DNA of 8,237 bases, from positions 1 through 8,237 of the forward strand of contig CALCFG010000113.1 of NCBI GenBank assembly GCA_937900565.1, given 5' to 3'. Position 1 is the stretch's first letter. Each line of letters opens with the position of its first letter. The DNA comes from an uncultured Erysipelotrichaceae bacterium (GTDB taxonomy: Bacteria; Bacillota_I; Bacilli_A; Erysipelotrichales; Erysipelotrichaceae). Made by a program: the position numbers and the translations under genes. Below are positions 5,134 to 8,237 of this stretch, piece after piece. A model generated the notes under the pieces. The model saw only the letters and a program-made list of their open reading frames with translations, did no database searches and was not told the origin of the DNA.

Positions 5134-6282
5134 ATGAAAAAGATAGTTTTAATTTTAATAGCACTTATGTTGAGTGCGTGTACAGATTATAAAGAACCAT
5201 TGCCGAGCTCAACAATTCAATTAAGTAATGAACCAATCGTTTCGTTTGCTCCGCAAACGAATATTAATTTAAAACTGGTTGCAGTGGGGGATAATTTGAT
5301 TCATGGCGCTGTTTATAAGGCGGCAACACTTGGCGAGGATGATTATGATTTCAAACTTTTTTATCTGCCAATGATTTCTTACATAGAGCAAAGTGATATC
5401 GCCTACGCTAATTTAGAAACATTGGCTGCGGGTAGTGCATATGGATTATCCAATTATCCTAATTTTAATGGACCCACTCAAATTATTGATGATCTAATTG
5501 CGATAGGATTTAATTGGTTAGCATTAAGTAGTAATCATAGTTTAGATAAAGGGGTAAATGCGTTAATGGATGAATATGATTATATTCACGGCAATTACGA
5601 TGTCATTACTACAGGCGTGCATTTAGCCATTAATGATGCTGATTATGTCATTAAAACCATTAATGGAATTAAAGTTGGTTTTCTTGGTTATACGTATGGA
5701 TTAAATGGGCATACATTACCTTCTGATTATTCTTATTTGGTTGATTTGATTGATCAGGAAGCTATAGTGAATGATTTAAATGAATTAAGTGAGTTAAGTG
5801 ATATTCAATTGGTAAGTATTCATTGGGGAAGTGAATATCAAATTCAACCCAATGATCAACAGTTACAATTAGCACAATTAATGTGTGAGAATGGAGCTGA
5901 TGTTATCATTGGAACTCATCCACATGTCATTCAACCAATGCAAGTTTTAACTCAACCCAATGGGTGCGAAACAGTAGTTGTTTATTCATTGGGTAATTTT
6001 ATTAGTGCACAAGATAAAATGCAATGCATGCTTGAAGCTATGCTAAGTCTTGAACTCAGCTATGATATTACAAATGGTGAGCATTCATTTAAGCGGATTA
6101 ATATGATTCCACTTATTAATCAGATAGAAAATAGTTTTAGCAAATTTAAAATAATTCCATTGAGCGATTATTTACCTAATGACCTTAATAAACATACACT
6201 AAATGATGGTAGCTATTCTTTAGATTACTTTTATAACTTATGGAATCAAGTTTATCCAAATCATGGTGTTAGCTTTGAGTGA
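5134..6282 (+). CDS. CapA-like metallophosphatase-fold lipoprotein (PGA_cap family)
   Basis: Membrane-anchored extracytoplasmic protein of the CapA/PgsA family, which has a calcineurin-like metallophosphatase fold and includes proteins of poly-gamma-glutamate capsule assembly. 382 residues from ATG 5134. The signal peptide MKKIVLILIALMLSAC has lipobox LSAC with C16 as the lipidated residue. Then come VGDNLIHG (51-58; D53, H57), YANLETLAA (91-99; N93, E95), SSNHSLDKG (132-140; N134, H135), IHWGSEYQ (229-236; H230), GTHPHVIQ (260-267; H262, H264) and YSLGNF (284-289), giving a complete set of expected metal-site residues. A GTG at 5104 would add ten residues in front of the signal peptide, with no ribosome binding site, and is rejected. 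No capB/capC-type synthesis genes are nearby, so a capsule role is not supported here; a hydrolytic role on an envelope polymer is possible. Own promoter within the preceding hairpin. Confidence 0.9.
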   Translation: MKKIVLILIALMLSACTDYKEPLPSSTIQLSNEPIVSFAPQTNINLKLVAVGDNLIHGAVYKAATLGEDDYDFKLFYLPMISYIEQSDIAYANLETLAAGSAYGLSNYPNFNGPTQIIDDLIAIGFNWLALSSNHSLDKGVNALMDEYDYIHGNYDVITTGVHLAINDADYVIKTINGIKVGFLGYTYGLNGHTLPSDYSYLVDLIDQEAIVNDLNELSELSDIQLVSIHWGSEYQIQPNDQQLQLAQLMCENGADVIIGTHPHVIQPMQVLTQPNGCETVVVYSLGNFISAQDKMQCMLEAMLSLELSYDITNGEHSFKRINMIPLINQIENSFSKFKIIPLSDYLPNDLNKHTLNDGSYSLDYFYNLWNQVYPNHGVSFE

Positions 6283-6306
6283 AAATTTTAATAAAATAGT
6301 CGCGTC

Positions 6307-6335
6307 TTGTAACTAAAGAAAGTTTTCTTTATAAT
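6307..6335 (+). promoter_or_regulatory. promoter of the basic-tail membrane protein gene
   Basis: TTGTAA (6307-6312) and a perfect TATAAT (6330-6335) at 17-base spacing, with a start site expected near 6342. The spacer contains the inverted repeat AAAGAAA-GT-TTTCTTT (6315-6330), which could be an operator or a weak end for the preceding gene. Confidence 0.7.
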
Positions 6336-6351
6336 AAATTGGTTGGTTAAA

Positions 6352-6358
6352 AAGGAGG
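6352..6358 (+). promoter_or_regulatory. consensus Shine-Dalgarno of the membrane protein gene
   Basis: AAGGAGG with further pairing through GTG lies seven bases before ATG 6366. It is the strongest ribosome binding site in the window and predicts high translation. Confidence 0.85.
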
Positions 6359-6365
6359 TGCTTAA

Positions 6366-8120
6366 ATGAAGAAAGTTAGATTGCAACGTAATACATTAAC
6401 CTTGTTCTTTTGGGCATTTTTAACCTATTTTTTTAATTTTCTTTCAAATTTTTTAACTTTCGCAAAAGATATGTTGATGGTCAATCAAGGTATGCAATTG
6501 GCCATTGATTTTTCGTATGAAAGTGCAGGATTGGCTACTGTTTTATTTATAGGACAATTTATATTTGATTATTTATATATTGCTTTTTCATGGATTGTTA
6601 GCTTTTTTGCTATCGCTTTTTGCATGCAATGGATTATTGCCATTGTTCAAGAAAAAAAGATTAATTTACTTGTTATAGGAATAGTTATCAGTTTGTTGGC
6701 TATTTTATTGGTTTATGTATCACCATTATTTTTTATTAGTGTTTTTGGAATAATTATTTTGTATTATCCAACAGTGTTTGATACAAAATCAGTATTTGAT
6801 TATGCTTCTTTAAAAAATTGGTGGAATGATTTTATTCAATTATTTGATTTAAATACAAGTAAAACTGATTTTGTTAAAGTGACGGATTATCTTAAAAATC
6901 AACCCAATTCGGCTTATCAGGGGGATATGGTAAAAACAATTGCTCTTAATGCATTGGTATATATAGGATCGCTTGTTTCTTTTGGTTTATTATCTGGTAT
7001 TTTACTTTATTGGCGTGATAACTATGAATTTAATCATTCAAATATTAGCGGGTTTGCCATACAGTTTTCTTCTAAATGGTATACTTGGTTTTTTAAAGGG
7101 ATAAAATGGGCGTTGTTAACTTGGTTAACGTTTGGCTTGTATTGGTTAAGTGGTGCGTGTAAATTGGATTATTATCAATTACGCTCCACATCTATACATT
7201 TTGATAATGATCAAGCGGATAGCTTTTTTGATGGTGTCTTTTCACAATATATATTTTACCGTGTGTTGGCTCTTGTTTCATGCGTTTTTACTTTTGGCTT
7301 GGCTTATCCAATCGTATCGCGTTATTTATCCATTTATTTAACTCAGCATACGATTATTTCTGGGCATCGGTTAATGTGCCAATATTCCATTCAAAATGAT
7401 TTTAATAATTTTAAATACACCTACCCAATTTTTATTGTGACTTTGGGATTATCAAGTATAATTTTTCATTATATTTATTTATGTTACTTTAGAGAAAATG
7501 TCCATATCGATATTAATCCACGTCTTTATGGAGAAGATGAAGCCTTTATTGTTAGTCATGATGCTATTGAAGTAACTACGAATGATGTTAACAAAGTAAG
7601 TGAAGCAACTATTGAAGATAAGGTAGATGAAGTTAAAGTTGAACCTACGAAAATATCTCAAACACCTAAATCAAGGAAAACAAGCAGCAGTGCAACGAAA
7701 AAAGATGGCGATGTGAAAAAAACTGTTGCGAAAAAATCAACTGCTAAAAAGCCTGCCACTAAAGCGGTTAAAACTGTTGATCGCGAAGGCAAACGTATCT
7801 TAAAACGTGTTTCGCGTAATGTAAGTGAACCTAAAGCAATTGACTCTGCAATCAAAAAAACTACTGTTGTAAAAGATGAACATAAAATAGCATCAAAAGA
7901 AGTAGCTAAGAAATTAACAGTAAAAAAATCAACAAATCAAAAAAACACGAATGCAAAACAAAATGCGAAAACCATTTCTAAACAATCAAAATCAAAGCGA
8001 ATGCAAACAAGCCAAGATAAACTGGCAACGGGTAATGTCGATATAGCGGTGATTCGTACGAAGTATCAAATACCTGTAGCTTCACGTAAAGTTGCAAGGC
8101 AATTGAAGAAAAAGAGGTAA
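6366..8120 (+). CDS. polytopic membrane protein with long Lys-rich C-terminal tail
   Basis: Function not recognised. 584 residues in two parts. Residues 11-375 hold about eight or nine hydrophobic segments (near 11-33, 55-75, 76-95, 99-118, 120-136, 190-216, 246-265, 296-317, 351-375). Two stretches resemble each other: LLTWLTFGLYWL (250-261) and CVFTFGLAYPIVSRY (306-320), the latter followed by QHTIISGHRL (327-336). They recall DUF898/YjgN-type membrane repeats, a tentative match. Residues 386-428 are rich in Asp and Glu. From about 432 to the end the chain is strongly basic and low in complexity, rich in Lys, Ala, Thr and Ser (VKKTVAKKSTAKKPATKA, 450-467), like histone H1-type tails, and it ends RQLKKKR. 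The basic tail is presumably cytoplasmic and could bind nucleic acid, ribosomes or acidic lipids. The gene has its own promoter and is followed after three bases by a lipoprotein start, implying an operon. Confidence 0.8.
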   Translation: MKKVRLQRNTLTLFFWAFLTYFFNFLSNFLTFAKDMLMVNQGMQLAIDFSYESAGLATVLFIGQFIFDYLYIAFSWIVSFFAIAFCMQWIIAIVQEKKINLLVIGIVISLLAILLVYVSPLFFISVFGIIILYYPTVFDTKSVFDYASLKNWWNDFIQLFDLNTSKTDFVKVTDYLKNQPNSAYQGDMVKTIALNALVYIGSLVSFGLLSGILLYWRDNYEFNHSNISGFAIQFSSKWYTWFFKGIKWALLTWLTFGLYWLSGACKLDYYQLRSTSIHFDNDQADSFFDGVFSQYIFYRVLALVSCVFTFGLAYPIVSRYLSIYLTQHTIISGHRLMCQYSIQNDFNNFKYTYPIFIVTLGLSSIIFHYIYLCYFRENVHIDINPRLYGEDEAFIVSHDAIEVTTNDVNKVSEATIEDKVDEVKVEPTKISQTPKSRKTSSSATKKDGDVKKTVAKKSTAKKPATKAVKTVDREGKRILKRVSRNVSEPKAIDSAIKKTTVVKDEHKIASKEVAKKLTVKKSTNQKNTNAKQNAKTISKQSKSKRMQTSQDKLATGNVDIAVIRTKYQIPVASRKVARQLKKKR

Positions 8121-8123
8121 TCA

Positions 8124-8237
8124 ATGAATTTTAAAAAAATGAATAAAAGTTTATTAACCTTGAGTTTAATGTTATCTAGTGTTGGTTGTAGCCTACAACA
8201 AGACCAAAGCAATTCAAATAATTCATCCTTGAAATAT
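8124..8237 (+). CDS. lipoprotein, N-terminal part only
   Basis: Start of a secreted lipoprotein running off the window; 38 codons are visible. The signal peptide has a basic head (MNFKKMNKS), a hydrophobic core LLTLSLMLSSVG and a cysteine at residue 22 as the likely lipidation site, in a somewhat atypical lipobox (SVGC, Ser at -3). After it comes a Gln/Asn/Ser-rich linker typical of mature lipoprotein N-termini. AGAGG (8113-8117), inside the last codons of the membrane protein gene, lies six bases before ATG 8124, so translation is probably coupled. Function cannot be told from this piece. A second in-frame ATG at 8139 lacks a good site of its own. Confidence 0.8.
   Translation, partial: MNFKKMNKSLLTLSLMLSSVGCSLQQDQSNSNNSSLKY

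Noticed and set aside
7479..7855. Minus-strand open frames within the membrane protein gene
   Set aside because: They mirror the repetitive Lys-rich and A+T-rich coding sequence, with no ribosome binding sites or recognisable domains.

Overview
The window is A+T-rich DNA from a low-G+C Gram-positive bacterium (Bacillota). Genes use ATG starts with purine-rich ribosome binding sites, and TAA, TAG and TGA all act as stops, so the Mollicutes code (TGA = Trp) is not in use. The families present (YugI-type S1 protein, YuiD-type membrane protein, small NifU-domain protein, Bacillus-type glucose-6-phosphate isomerase, CapA-like lipoprotein) fit Bacillota. An Erysipelotrichia-like lineage is a guess from composition and gene style, not a demonstrated assignment.

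Layout. Positions 1-743 (-) hold a 3'-truncated RlmA-type 23S rRNA methyltransferase. It diverges from an S66-family LD-carboxypeptidase/MccF-like gene (828-1868, +). This converges on a VOC/glyoxalase-like gene (1993-2373, -) that is interrupted by an in-frame amber codon. A strong two-way hairpin terminator (2406-2439) separates that from a minus-strand operon of a YuiD/DUF212 membrane protein (3181-2723) followed by a NifU-domain Fe-S scaffold (2706-2449). Divergent from the operon is a long gene (3263-4903, +) joining a complete YugI/GSP13-type S1 RNA-binding protein in frame to a complete glucose-6-phosphate isomerase, and it closes with a clear intrinsic terminator. A 230-base intergenic stretch with inverted repeats and a terminator-like hairpin follows. 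Next come a CapA-like lipoprotein (5134-6282), a polytopic membrane protein with a long Lys-rich tail (6366-8120) and the start of a second lipoprotein (from 8124, running off the window).

How the genes relate. Most are housekeeping: rRNA modification, muropeptide or peptide processing, Fe-S assembly and glycolysis. The right-hand part is an envelope cluster in which the membrane protein and the last lipoprotein are closely coupled, 3 bases apart. The most notable object is the S1-Pgi gene. It keeps the normal pgi Shine-Dalgarno and start codons inside the fusion, so one gene could make both an RNA-binding fusion enzyme and free Pgi. The amber-interrupted VOC gene is the second point to check. 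No mobile element, CRISPR array, tRNA or rRNA is seen.
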